Below, in pieces: positions 1 to 11,236 of a DNA stretch of 64,000 nucleotides. This DNA comes from Margaritifera margaritifera. Its lineage: Eukaryota > Mollusca > Bivalvia > Unionida > Margaritiferidae. The DNA lies in assembly GCA_029931535.1 (NCBI GenBank), contig JAQPZY010000620.1:1-64000 (forward strand), written 5' to 3'. A program made the position numbers and the translations under genes. The stretch's first letter is position 1; each line of letters begins with the position of its first letter. The notes under the pieces are model-generated. The model saw only the letters and a list, made by a program, of their open reading frames with translations, was not told where the DNA came from and did not search any database.

Positions 1-1020
1 TCCAATGATTAATGAAGATAGGAACAATAAATTTTTCTACTAAAAAGAAAGTGTATATTACACACTCTAGGGAACAAGAATGTATTATTCATTAAATGTT
101 TGCACTAAATTCTATTTCCTCAGTAAACTTGTCACAACTTTATAGGTAAGCATCACCATCAGTTCCATTCTTGAGAGTATAATCTAGATTCTGAGGGTAC
201 GTATTTGGGTATGGGTTATATATAATGAGGGGTTTAAAATGTATTCTAGAAGATGAGCCATTGCAAGTACTCGGTATTTTATTTGTATATATCTGCTCTC
301 ATCACCTTTCTTTCTGTAACACATTGGTTACATGTTAGATATATAGTAGCTGACCTTTACTCTTCTCACACTGTACATAACCATTGAATGCTAAAAAACT
401 GTTTCAAAATGGGAGTAGAAATATTCATAAATGAATGATCGTCCTTCTCCATTCAATAATTATCAAGATACACGATTTCCCTATTTCAGTGACAGGTAAC
501 CTCGCTTTGTAATAAATTGTAATAACTATTGCAATGACAATTAATCTGCGCTGTAATGACTTTTGTTTGGCTCTTTGACTTCTAGTTTTAGATTTATGCA
601 ATCGATGGTCTACGCATATTTCAAGTTCAAACATAATATCGATTCCATTTATTAAGATTCGGCCGCGCGGATGAGTAGGGCATATGTTCGTAGACACTAA
701 TACTGAAATAGAGTTATACCCCCATTGATTGACCACCTATATCCTCAAGATCTATGTTACTCTATCAATCTAATAATTCCCAGTAATGAACTGGTGCAAT
801 TATACTAGCTTTACTATAATCCACTTCCGTGGTATGTGTGCCATATAAAACAGCTTATACACCAAATAAGTTTCTTGTTATCTTCTTTTTGTTTTACATA
901 GTTAAAAAAATTTCAAGAAATGTACATCCTATCGATATTTCGAAACAGTGGTGCGATGTGGAGTGATGTGAAGAAAGTGACGGGAGTATATTCACCTTTT
1001 GTAATTGTTCAGCTGTTTTG
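1..1020. other. AT-rich flank, no supported gene
   Basis: No recognisable domain or convincing splice pair was seen here. A minus-strand open frame at 425-736 (103 codons) has no family resemblance I can name and looks like chance. From about 860 onward the sequence is a diverged relative of 7590-7800 in the left arm (shared blocks around 'agaaatgta' and 'atattcacctt'), so this end belongs to a dispersed repeat. Confidence 0.4.
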
Positions 1021-1027
1021 GCGACCT

Positions 1028-1306
1028 TTGTTGAAGTAAAAATGGTCAGTGTTCCGACTAAAGTCGAACCCAACCTTTAATTTTGAAATTTTTTAGATTG
1101 AATGAACTAAATTATTCGTGTATGTACACGCCGATTTTCTTTGCTGTGACCACCTGTGGTTTCTTTTGTTGAAGTAAAAATTGTTAGTGTTCCGACTAAA
1201 GTCGAACCCAACCTTTAATTTTGAAATTTTTAGATTGAAATGAACTAAATTATTCGTGTATGTACACGCAGATTTTCTTTTCTGTGACCACCTGTGGTTT
1301 CTTTTG
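1028..1306. repeat. 138-bp tandem duplication (2 copies)
   Basis: Two near-identical copies with an offset of 138 bp, about 1028-1165 and 1166-1306. Each contains the 'gttccgactaaagtcgaacc' block, a short palindrome cgtgta-tg-tacacg, and the palindrome accac-ct-gtggt. They differ by a few substitutions and single-base indels. The block also matches, more weakly, the sequence around 7770-7790 in the left arm, so a dispersed repeat was duplicated in tandem here. Confidence 0.85.
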
Positions 1307-1649
1307 TGTTTTTTTTTGTTGTTGTTGTTTTAAATAGTAAACAAGAACATATTTGTTGTGTGTGTCAGAAATTTTTTGTAAAAACATACCGCCAAAACTT
1401 AACCTATTTCAAATTCGCATCGGATATTTAAAGGGTTACAACTACACATTATGAAAATCACTACAATATAAGCCTGTACGACGCAATGGTGAAATCGACT
1501 TTGCATCATCTCCATAAGATTTATTTATTACATATTTTATCGCTATCAGGCAACAGGCAGGGTATATAAATACCCTTTACAATGAATATTAAGATGAAAA
1601 TGTGGGTAATGAAGAAAATTCACTGCGAGCGATCCATTTAATATATCAA

Positions 1650-1650
<1 letters not shown>

Positions 1651-1716
<66 letters not shown>
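1651..1716. repeat. (TA)n microsatellite
   Basis: Uninterrupted TA dinucleotide run of about 66 bp. It lies just upstream of the LINE A pseudogene. Open frames through it encode only alternating Tyr-Ile and are not genes. Confidence 0.95.
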
Positions 1717-1721
<5 letters not shown>

Positions 1722-1829
1722 CACTTAAAAAAAGATAGTAAAACATCCTAAAAAACGAGTGATGGAACGAGGATATAAATATTGCAATCAAAATCAGTGA
1801 TAAACATAAATGTGCAAATTCAACTCTCT

Positions 1830-3800
1830 TCACTGAATTGAGGAATACTGAGTCTTATTCGAAAAGCAAGAAAGAGCTCTGCAACAATATCCTTGACCAA
1901 ATGTATCAATACTACAAATGAGTTTTGGAAATATTTCCGTCATATCGTGCCAAACTCAAAAGTACCAAACCCTTCATTTTCAACAGCAGATAGATCTGAG
2001 ATTAAAGATAGCAAAGAAATAGGAAAATTTATAATGAGTCCTTGACAATATTGCTAAAGAAAACATTACATGTGCAACAACAAAGATAAAAGATACTCAG
2101 AGACTTTGTATCTATCGAATTGCCAGTAGGTACCCAATTTGAAATTCCACCAATTCAACATTTTGATGTTTTCAACTATTTCAATTCCATTGATCATAAA
2201 AACAACTTTTCTGGATTAGATGGAATCAGTGTATAGATTTTACAAATTAGTTCTGACCTTATCCATCAAAGCATTGTCTCTATTATGACTATTGCTATCC
2301 AAACTGATTCTTTTCCAGAGAAGAAATCTGCTTAAGTCGCGCCTATCTTCACAAAAGGGGCAAGAGATGATAAATCAGAGTATAGTAAAAAGTCAATCAG
2401 GATTTAGAACATTCGAGTCTTGTCAAACGGCTTTAACAAACATGACTACTTCAAGGTATCGGGAAATAGATAAAGGGAATCATACGGGTGTATTACTGTT
2501 AGATTTTATAAAAGCGTTTGACTGATCAATCACAATATTCTACTACAAAATTTGGAAGTTATGGATGTTCAGATTTAAAGCTATCTTTGATTTTAGCTCA
2601 TATTTCAACTGCTGATCTCAAAATATGCGTTATATTGGCAACTTGATTCATCTATCCCACGTTACTACAGGAGATCATCAAGGACCATTTTCTTTTACTG
2701 TTTATCAATGACTTAACCTTAGTATCTGACGATACTGATATGCTTATGTATGCGGATGACACAGTTGTTCAAGCTGTAAGTACAAATGTAGATTAAAGTG
2801 AAAGTAAGCATAATTTTCTCATGTCAAACGTTTCAACTTGTACAAACAATGCTATGTGCATAGATTCTTTAAAACAATCAAGTTTTTACTAATTGACACA
2901 ACTCAAAAGAAAAGGAGAATAAAATAGGATTTTTCTGTACACTGTTGACATAAAATGCTTGAATGTGACACCCATGAAAAACTTTTAGCTAGTCGCTGTT
3001 AACGACACTCTTATGATGGAATAAACAGATCCACTCTGTATGTAGCAAAATATTCTTCAAGTTATTTCATTTGAAAGGAATTATGCACTTTTTACTCCAA
3101 AACTAAGACTTACTTTTTACAATTGTTTTATGTTGCCTCATTTTGATTATTGTTCTAATATTTGGGGACATTGTTCTTATCTTTTAAAACGCATTAAACA
3201 CCCACAAAAGAATGTGGCTAGACTTCAACACCCACAAAAGAATGTGACTAGAACTCTAGAAATATTCAATACCCAATGAGACTTTACTGGAGAAACTCAA
3301 TAGGCTACATTTTAAAGATAGAATAAAGTGCAATGAATCAGTCCTAATGTACAAAGTTTAAAGATTATCTGAATATTTTTACTCTCGTCTCCGAAGAGGA
3401 ATCACGCGCTCTTCTAATAAATCAGCTAAATAAAATATATCACTAGAAAGAAATGTTTAAAAGGAATTGTACAGACAATGGTGTTTTTATTTTTAGAATA
3501 TGTAACCTAATGATATTAAATGATATACAACCCTTGTTGCTTTTAAACACAAACGAAAAACATTATTATAAACCCCAAATATAACTTTATAGTTGGTTTA
3601 TTTAATCAAATTGCCGTATTTTATTGCCTCCAGTCTGAGATCAGATTTATCTCATGTAGTTCATGTATTGTTATTGTAAATAATGTGAATACTGTACATT
3701 TGTATTCATCTCGACTATGTGTAAGATGAGTCTTCGTCTCAACATTGTCCATCGATAATAAATAAAGTCTATGATTATTGTTATTATTATTAAATAAAAC
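1830..3800 (+). pseudogene. LINE A: decayed non-LTR retrotransposon ORF2 (RT domain)
   Basis: This is the reverse transcriptase part of a CR1/L2/Jockey-like LINE, broken by many stops and frameshifts. Collinear motifs are: linker 'NEFWKYF' (about 1917-1940); RT entry 'FSGLDGIS' (about 2210); 'QSGFR..ESCQTAL' then 'GVLLLDFIKAFD' (2390-2525); 'LINHNILLQ' in a shifted frame (about 2525); 'LFINDL' and the catalytic YADD box (2749-2760, both Asp kept); thumb-like 'YNCFMLPHFDYCSNIWG' (about 3119-3169). A 30-bp in-frame duplication lies at 3199-3258. The 3' end is an aataaa-containing tail followed by a TTA-repeat run at about 3776-3791, typical of such LINEs. No endonuclease domain is seen upstream, which suggests 5' truncation. 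It cannot encode a working protein. Confidence 0.85.
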
Positions 3801-4290
3801 TATCAAAAAGTTAAAACAAAAATAACTCTGAAACTTCTGATGTTTGTACGAAGCCGAAGAAGACAGAAAACTATTGTTCCAGTTGTAAATGACAGGACAG
3901 ACATCCATGAATCATACTTCAACCACCCCTTGTTTGGAAATATCCACAGAACTGTGTTATCCTACTGATGGGTCATTGTTATTGTGCAATTGTGGATTGT
4001 CTATGAGAGGAGAGTGAGCGGTGATAAAATGTAGACAACATCTACACATTCCGTTGGTCCTGAATGAATAGGCCATACCTACCAAGTAAACTTTTATTGT
4101 ATTAATTGCATATGAACTTAAGAGCTTCATCCTATATACAACACTGCTTTATATTATCAGCTGCACTCTGCCCACCCACCCCTCGGAAAATTCCAATGCA
4201 GGACATACATATTATGTGTTTTTCTTAAAACAAACTTTTTCGTTGATTCTCTGCGTTTAAGCTCCACATATAATGTTTTAATCAGTTTCT
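3801..4290. other. AT-rich sequence, nothing recognised
   Basis: Between the 3' end of LINE A and a dispersed repeat I see no coding signal, tRNA, or repeat that I can name. Confidence 0.3.
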
Positions 4291-5000
4291 TAACCAGGCA
4301 TTCCACCCATGTAACAATATGTCTCGATGCATCGACATCTTAAATGACAAAATAATAATAATATGAGACAAACTAAACACATTTTTACCTATTTAGATTC
4401 CAAAGCAGAATCAACTTACGAAAGGGATACACTAATAATTTCGACGAGACGAAAGCTTTGAGAAGCAGTTAATGCATGAATGAGTTAAACCCCTGTATAT
4501 GCTTGCAAAAGAACAACCATGAGAGCTCGAACTGGAATGTTCTGGGTTAATCAGTTCGATATGTCCAAAATTCGAGCGAATTAGGTTTATATCGTATGTA
4601 GAAATTCTGCTGGGTATATTATTGATTCTATTTGTGCTTACACTGAGTTTGTAAGATGCCTCCTACCTTTCAACAATACGCATACTGTCATTCCCTCCAA
4701 GCTCAATGGAATCAAAAACAAATGTTTCACTGATATCTCGCTCTTGCCATATTAGTGCTTACCTATAAGGCACTGAACTTGCCAAAAAAACTTTTACATA
4801 TTTTTCTAACATACATTAAATGTGTGACGTGAAACTTGGACGAAAATCAACATGTACCCTTCTTATTTGATATCTAATGTTTAGTTTATTCCCTAATTTG
4901 AGGCCTTGTTCTAAATGCTGACATGAATAGGGTATGCTGAATTAATGTGAGCCTGTAACTATGTACAGTTTAGTCAAATGCAGCTCGAAGTTTATGAATG
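4290..5000. repeat. Dispersed repeat, outer paralogue of 7960-8690
   Basis: This stretch aligns in order with 7960-8690 in the left arm. Shared blocks include 'tatttagattccaa', the segment ending in 'cagttcga' near 4550, and 'tcgctcttgccatattagtg' at about 4739. The homology is interrupted at 4792-4944 by a separate repeat and resumes with 'gcagctcga' near 4981. Divergence is clearly higher than between the two palindrome arms, so this is an older duplication. Confidence 0.65.
4792..4944. repeat. About 153-bp dispersed repeat, copy 1
   Basis: Nearly identical to 5351-5504 in direct orientation (offset about 559 bp), running from 'ttttacatatttttctaaca' to 'ggtatgctgaatta'. It interrupts the older paralogous repeat shared with 7960-8690, so it looks inserted. 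No terminal inverted repeats or clear target duplication are visible. Confidence 0.85.
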
Positions 5001-5350
5001 AGGAAGCTGTTAAAGGTCATTTTTTTTCAAACATAATTTATGGGGTTTAAATCATTTATTTTGCCGGTAGCTGTGTCTGTCGAGATACGAAATTACCATT
5101 ATTATCAACATTTTTTGTCAGTTCATGAAAGAGGAATATACGTGACAAACTCTTGGAAGTCAATTCCTTTTAGTTTTGTGCAAAAAAGCAGCATCTCAAC
5201 TGAATTTGCCAGAGGCATAATACAATTTTAGAAGTCAAAAGTCTAAATCATTCTCACAGCAATTAACCAGACGTCCTATAGCTCAGTTATATGCTCTGAA
5301 TTCCATCCACACTGATTTACAAATTATTCCTTTTGAAGGAATTTGTAGAA

Positions 5351-5504
5351 TTTTACATATTTTTCTAACATACATTAAATGTGTAACGTGAAACTTGGAC
5401 AAAAATCAACATGTACCCTTCTTATTTGATATCTAATGTTTAGTTTATTCCCTAATTTGAGGCCTTGTTCTAAATGATGACATGAATAGGGTATGCTGAA
5501 TTAA
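5351..5504. repeat. About 153-bp dispersed repeat, copy 2
   Basis: Direct copy of 4792-4944 with a handful of substitutions and one indel. Between the copies (4945-5350) is AT-rich sequence with a short plus-strand open frame (5040-5231) that I do not regard as a gene. Confidence 0.85.
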
Positions 5505-6258
5505 ATACCTCAACAAAGCATCTCGCTTGTAGATCATATCGAACAGGATAAGATAGCACTAAGTAAGATTCTAGATAAGGCTGTTTAACTTTGGTGTGGA
5601 ACTATAAAATTCTCTGACAAATGCATATATTGATAACTCCATATTACCTATTGCAAATTTACAATAGTTCAATGTTCTAAATCCTATAGTCGTCCCCTAT
5701 TTTTCACACAGCTGTGATATTTGTAGCTGTTCGTATACGTCCCATATCATTCATACCTAATTCATTCATTGTTAGCATGTCATCATTACTACTGTACACT
5801 TTTCGAAGACTAACAGATTTTATGATTTTTCTTGCCTGTGTACGCATTGTTGCATTACTTCATTCGTGTGTACGCACGGTTTGCCTTTGTATTTCTACTT
5901 TATTAATTAAGGGAAGAAAATAAAATGCATACCCCGCAAAGACGTTAGAGGTTTCTACTAAGTCTTAGAATTTGGGCTATCACCCTGCGGAGGTACCGTG
6001 GATAGAGAAATTGGGCTCTTTTGTAATGGTTTAGTGTTGTCTCCTTCGTAGGTTGTAGCGATACAGGTTACAAGCAAATAGCATTAAAAACAATATATCA
6101 TATAACCACTGAATAAAAGTTATTTGCATGTATGTGATCTGTTGCAGAGTTTACCCAATTTATTCCAGTCTTCAAATTAGGTGAAGAATAATAACTGCAG
6201 TCATGAATTTCTAATTAATTTCTGCTTTGAAATTTATGTGATAAAGTGACTGAACGTT
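5505..6258. other. AT-rich flank up to the palindrome
   Basis: No gene or named repeat was seen. The plus frame at 5714-5923 has a hydrophobic composition but no start context, family match or splice signals. The large inverted repeat begins at its right end. Confidence 0.3.
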
Positions 6259-6736
6259 TTCCTGTTTCAAAACATATTCTACCACGTATACAACATTGAC
6301 GCCTCAATGCGGCTTGTATATTTTGATAGATGATCTCTAAATTGATGATGGCGAATAAATTTGTATCCCTTCTAGTCAAAATATTTAGTTGTATCTATGT
6401 CGTAACGAAACAGTTGGTTCGTGAATGCCTCCGTATATCCTATGTATTTGGGTAAAGGTTATATGTCTCTAAGGCCTGGTCCAATGAGCAGATTTCCAAC
6501 AATTCTAGAAATAGGCAATTTCAGAGTTACATTCCTTGGGCCATTTCTTTGCTGCATTTAAGCCTTCTCTTACATCTTTGTTTTTAAAATATCCAGAGAT
6601 ATTCAGGTAATTTGGTTTCACTAATACAAATTTAATAAAATGTCTTGTACCTATGGCTCTTACGAATTATCGTCGAAGCTAACCAATGTTCCTCGAAATA
6701 ATACAAATACTGTGCTGAATTTGTGTCACTCTTTAA

Positions 6737-6936
6737 GCACCAAAAAACTTCTTGGGTATGAGAAAACAACATCTGGTTGTCACGTTTCAAGCACCAAAAT
6801 CCTTCTTGGGTATGAGAAAACGACATCCGGTTGTCGCGCTTGAAGCACCAAAATCATCCTTGGGAATGAGAAAACAACATCTGGTTGTCACGCTTTTAGC
6901 ACCAAAATCCTTCTTGGGTATGAGAAAACAACATCA
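6737..6936. repeat. 54-bp minisatellite, left arm (about 3.7 copies)
   Basis: Units begin with 'gcaccaaaa' at 6737, 6791, 6845 and 6899, exactly 54 bp apart. Because 54 is a multiple of three, a plus-strand frame stays open and spells an 18-residue repeat containing 'GMRKQHLVV', but nothing suggests translation. Confidence 0.95.
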
Positions 6937-6949
6937 ATTGTTAAGATCT

Positions 6950-7590
6950 TTACAGACCAAATATACGGCAGGTAATGAAGTTACTTAAAACATTGGTTCG
7001 TGAGAAGTTTAAGGTTATTTATCGACAACCAAACGAACTGGCTCTCTTGTAACGGAAGCAGTAAATTCAAAACTGACTCTCTTGTAATGGAAGTAGTCAA
7101 CTCAAAACTGCATAACTGCATAGCGTCATTAATTGGCTGAATTATTGGATACACGTTTTTCTATTTCTGAAGTATTGCTGGATATGACCATGCTTTAGTG
7201 TATATCCTGTTATTTAAGATAGGGGCATTCACGACGAAAAATTATCCTCTTGAATCATCCAATGCTCTTGGCACGCATAAGAAGTAAATAAATCTTCGAT
7301 GAGGCATCCGCACATAAGATCAGTTGTAAAATTGTGTAAAACTAGCAGATGGAAAAAGAAACTAAGTTTTAATCTGTAAGAAAAAAAACAATGTAAGGGC
7401 TCAGTTGATAAACACACTAGTAAATATTAGCATTACCAAGTATAATAGTGTGACCCCGGTTTCTGCATTTCATGATATTATAGTTAGTAGGATAAACTTC
7501 TGCAGATAACAATATATTGCATTGCAATTATACTGAGCTTTATGAGAATCCATTTTGTGGCATTTGTGTAATATAACACAATATTATGCA
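6950..7590. other. AT-rich sequence in left arm, nothing recognised
   Basis: There is a short imprecise duplication around 7040-7105 ('ctctcttgtaa.ggaag' occurs twice). Otherwise no gene or named repeat. Mirror: 53143-53783. Confidence 0.3.
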
Positions 7591-7801
7591 AATGACTTTT
7601 TTTTCCTACGTATAGTTGGAATACATTTCAAGAAATGTACTACCTATTGACATCAGATAATAGGGATGTGTTTTGGCGAGAGTGACCGGGAATATATTCA
7701 CCTTTGGTAATTCTTCAGTTTTCTTTGGTAATTGTTCCATGTTGCTGTACAATGACCTCAATGCTTCAAATAAAGTCGAACTCAGCCTTAAAATTGGTAA
7801 T

Positions 7802-7864
7802 GAAAAGGTGGTGACCTCTGGATTAGGAGTCAGGTGCTTCATCAACGGAGCTACAGCGGCTCCC
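7802..7864 (-). repeat. tRNA-derived SINE head (left arm)
   Basis: On the minus strand the sequence reads like the 5' two-thirds of a tRNA: A-box-like 'gtagctccgttgatga', then an anticodon stem-loop with loop 'tcctaat' (CCT, Arg-like), then 'agaggtcacc'. The T arm and B box are lost ('ttttcattacc'). The surrounding 7590-8690 sequence is a dispersed repeat also found at 860-1080 plus 4290-5000. It is best read as a SINE remnant, not a functional tRNA. Confidence 0.6.
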
Positions 7865-7959
7865 AGGAGGATACCGATAATATGTATTTAGAAAGCAAAC
7901 TATTTCGTTGGCTCTGTACCCTTTTGTTCCAAATATAATTTGTTTTATAAACTGCTTTA

Positions 7960-8690
7960 CCTCGGCGTCGACTCTGTAACATGTTATTTCCAATGCATTG
8001 ACGTCTCAAATGACAAAAGAATAATCAGACCACTACATATTTTGATCTATTTAGATTCCAAGGCTGATGCAACTAAAGAGAGACATTCATCACTTCTCAG
8101 TCTGATGAGATGAACGCTTTCAGAAGTATTTAATCGATTGAAGACTGTGACTATACTTGTAATGCTTTCTACAAAATAATAATCTGAGATGACTACGTAT
8201 TATTTAGATTCCAAATTTTTGTAAGTTTAATAGAGTCATAGGATAAGCATTTCAAAAGAGATGAAATGTTTTGGAAGCAGTAGATACATGGAAGAGTTTG
8301 ATCCCTCTTTATGCCTATTACAGTAGAACCCCGACAGCACGAACTACAAGGGTCTAGGTTAAACAGTTCGAGATATTTATTGTTAGATTCATAGACTTAT
8401 ATTGTATAAAGAGATTATGAAGGGTGTATTACTGACTCAGTTCGTGCTTATATTTATGTTGGAATTGTGTACTATGAGCCATTGGCTATGTTTTTTTAAA
8501 AAATTATATTTATTATTAGGAATAATTCAATTCTCTTTAAGCTCAAAAAGGAATCAGAAACGATGTTTTACGGATATTTCGCTCTTGCCATATTAGTGCA
8601 TGCCTATAAGGCAATGAACTCCCCAGGAATTAATTTGACAACTAGCTAACACAACTGCAGCTCGATGATAATGAATAAAGACGCTACGAC
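7960..8690. repeat. Dispersed repeat, inner paralogue of 4290-5000
   Basis: Collinear with 4290-5000 outside the palindrome. It contains the 'agaaccccgacagcacgaac' segment at about 8326, typical of a multi-copy invertebrate repeat. The plus frame at 8402-8596 is an incidental open frame within it. Mirror: about 52043-52773. Confidence 0.6.
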
Positions 8691-9050
8691 ATATTAATAG
8701 AATCCGTCAATACGTATTTATTATATCCATATTAGATTTTCAATCTTAATTTTTAAAGTAAGACTAATTTTTAATCAACCTTGATTTTCCTCACTGATTT
8801 TCTATCAGGACTGTGGAGAAAAAAAATCTACATAGTTCCATTCATGGCATTAATAAAATGCATATGTTTGTATCCATTTTCGTTACTTTTATGTAAATTT
8901 GAAATAAACCTGGATCTCTGATATCAATTTGAAATCTTCATTTTGAAATAGATATATGAAGAAAAAGAATATAGGTTTCCCTATATGCGGGTAATATCCC
9001 AACATATAATTCACTTAAGTTTAAACAACATCAGGGAACAAGTGTTTCAG
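8691..9050. other. AT-rich sequence, nothing recognised
   Basis: No coding or repeat structure noted before the foldback element. Mirror: 51683-52042. Confidence 0.3.
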
Positions 9051-9192
9051 TACCGTATATACTAGTTGTTTGTTCTACTGATTACTCCTAACAAACTGCA
9101 TAGACCCAGATCTGCCGGCGCATTATGCGCCGGCAGATCTGGGTCTGTGCAGTTTGCAGTTGGACTCAAGTTATAAGCAAGTATATACGGTA
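9051..9192. mobile_element. Foldback MITE-like element with 45-nt hairpin (left arm)
   Basis: The element is bounded by inverted termini 'taccgtatatact' (9051) and 'gtatatacggta' (ending 9192). Its core, 9102-9146, is a perfect inverted repeat of 22 + 1 + 22 nt around 'gcgcat-t-atgcgc', extended with one mismatch to 9093-9155. The core is GC-rich in AT-rich surroundings. Such short non-coding foldback elements are mobilised in trans. I cannot assign the superfamily, although the ends share 'taccgtatatac' with the composite element at 19146-19365. Confidence 0.75.
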
Positions 9193-10035
9193 TTAGAATA
9201 AACATAAAACAAGCATTATGTCGAAACAATTTTCAAAGTTCTATTCACCACAATTTCCACACGTTTATTATGGCTTGATATAGCAAAACACCTGAAAATA
9301 GATAACACAATCTCTGCATATTTAATTGCACTACTGTAAAAATCAATGTTTGGATTATTAAATACTCAACTTTGTGGCATCATACGAGTCGAAAGAGCAT
9401 GGGGACCTCTTAATATTATCATTAAAATTAGGCTTCCTAGACAGTTTATAAAGCTTGTTTGAACAATTCTGTAATTCTTTATTTCTTGAGGAGGCAGGCT
9501 GTGTTTACTATAAGAAGCATTTGAGAAAATATAATGATAGACAAATACAACTTTGTTTGTTTTCATTTAACCTAAGGTAAATTTTACATTATATAATTTG
9601 ATGGAAAGGTTGACCAGTAAAAAAGCTGTTAAAAGTGAAAAGATGGTCCTTGAGTGCAGATAATTTTCTGTACTTTTCGCCCCAAACAAATCTATTTTCA
9701 GTTATGAGCCTGTTGTCTCTATTTCATTAATTTGTTCTAATGATATTGTGTATAGGAAAGAAAGTATCGTGATCCTAAAGGAAACTATTCAGTTTGGACT
9801 TGAAAATTATTGTAATTTTTAAATCGATATGTTCTCTAAAATTTTAAAAGGAGCTGCAATTTAGACCATTTGAAACGAAATAGGCAAACACACTCTTATT
9901 AAACACACTCAATGGCTTGTGTAAATAGGGTTTTGTTTTTATTCAAGCGCATGGACTCAGGCTATGTAATTAAGTTTGTTTGAAAAACAATATTTTTTGG
10001 TTGTCATCCGTAAAAATAGCAGAAACATAGGATAT
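9193..10035. other. AT-rich sequence between two foldback elements
   Basis: The minus frame 9366-9566 (66 codons) is conserved in the mirror copy only because the whole arm is. No domain recognised, and no other feature seen. Confidence 0.3.
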
Positions 10036-10193
10036 TTGCTTTGATTGAGTGAATGGCGGATTTATTTCATTGAATGGGTGAAAAACTCAGTATTTTCACG
10101 AGCGGCGAAGCCACAAGTGAAAATTGAAAAGTTTTTCACCCATGCGATGAATTATATCCGTCATTTAATCAGAACAAGCAAAGTTTCTTTTTA
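10036..10193. mobile_element. Foldback MITE-like element 2 (left arm)
   Basis: Two arms of about 65 bp are imperfect reverse complements: 'tcattgaatgggtgaaaaac' on the left pairs with 'gtttttcacccatgcgatga' on the right, and pairing continues outward through 'gcggattta'/'tatatccgtc'. A short loop 'gagcggcgaagccac' sits in the middle. There is no coding capacity. It is probably a non-autonomous DNA element. Confidence 0.7.
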
Positions 10194-10408
10194 TTTTATG
10201 CTCAAACGTATTGGCTAGCAATATGTATAACAGATTGAAGTAACAGACTTTTACTGCATCCTGCGCGATAATGTCAGCTGTTTACCGTTTATGTTCTGTT
10301 GTGTTTTGTGTATATTCCCAATGAAAATAGCAGTAGTAACATACTTCTCTTTCCTAAATCAAGGCAAAAAAGCACATAAACAATAAAATTGAAGAAAGAA
10401 AGAAAGTT

Positions 10409-10475
10409 TGCATATTGTGGGATTTTAACCAGGTAACCCTGTGTTATAGGTGACCATACTTGCCACTAGACTATG
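10409..10475 (-). pseudogene. tRNA-like relic (Val-like anticodon loop), left arm
   Basis: The minus strand has a 5-bp acceptor-like pairing (gcata/tatgc), a D-arm-like 'tagtctagtggcaag' and an anticodon-loop-like 'ataacac' (AAC). The T arm is degenerate ('ggttaaaatccc' in place of ggttcgaatcc). Its mirror at 50258-50324 has 'atgacac' instead. Stems are too imperfect for a functional tRNA, so a tRNA pseudogene or SINE head is likely. Confidence 0.5.
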
Positions 10476-11130
10476 CAAGTGCCAAAACAGGGTATCTAAT
10501 TTCTTGATCATAATTTTATCGATGTCTATTGAACGCAGTGAAAAAAAGAATTTTTCCTAATTCACGCCGGTGAATTATCAAAATTATTTCAATTGGAAAA
10601 TCCACTAATTCACATGCTAGCATAAAGTAAAGATATGTACTCTTGCACGTTCATTCTAACAGGTAGAAATATGAATAAATTGATTTCTATTTATTCCAAG
10701 CTGCTGTTAGTTTTTCAACTTTGCAATGATTGGTTTTAATTCAAATTGAAAATTATATCCATAGAGAATTAAAGTGTAGCATATATTTAGACAAGTGATG
10801 CAGCTTCTGAACATACCAATCTCGCAAATGTCCTTCAGTAAGTTCGTTTTACAAAATTTATCAGTTAATGTTATCCGTTAAACATATGTTTTAAAAAGGA
10901 ATAGGAAATTTAGGTTACAGCAGCGACACATTTTATTTTATACAATATTAAGAAGCGAATCTGGAACTAAATTTCTAAGTTGAATATGTACCTAGATTAA
11001 TGTTAAAATTTTAAAATGAAATAGGAACAAGCGAGATCCAATTTAACCAGGCAATATATTGCACATTCCTATCATAGCAACGAGGCGTTCTATTGAAAAC
11101 ATGTTTTTCCTTTTTGACATCTTGAGTAGA
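10476..11130. other. AT-rich sequence, nothing recognised
   Basis: No gene or repeat noted. Mirror: about 49603-50257. Confidence 0.3.
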
Positions 11131-11236
11131 TCATTTTTTATAACTTCATTGTCATTCTATGATACCATTCGTCGTAAATGTGGATCATTTATTATAACTT
11201 CATTCTCATTCTACGATACCATTCGTCGTAAATATT
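11131..11236. repeat. 53-bp tandem duplication (left arm)
   Basis: Copies at 11131-11183 and 11184-11236 share 'ataacttcatt' and 'gataccattcgtcgtaaat'. The plus frame at 11059-11301 spans it, which explains its repeated FYDTIRRK motif. It is not evidence for a gene. Confidence 0.85.
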
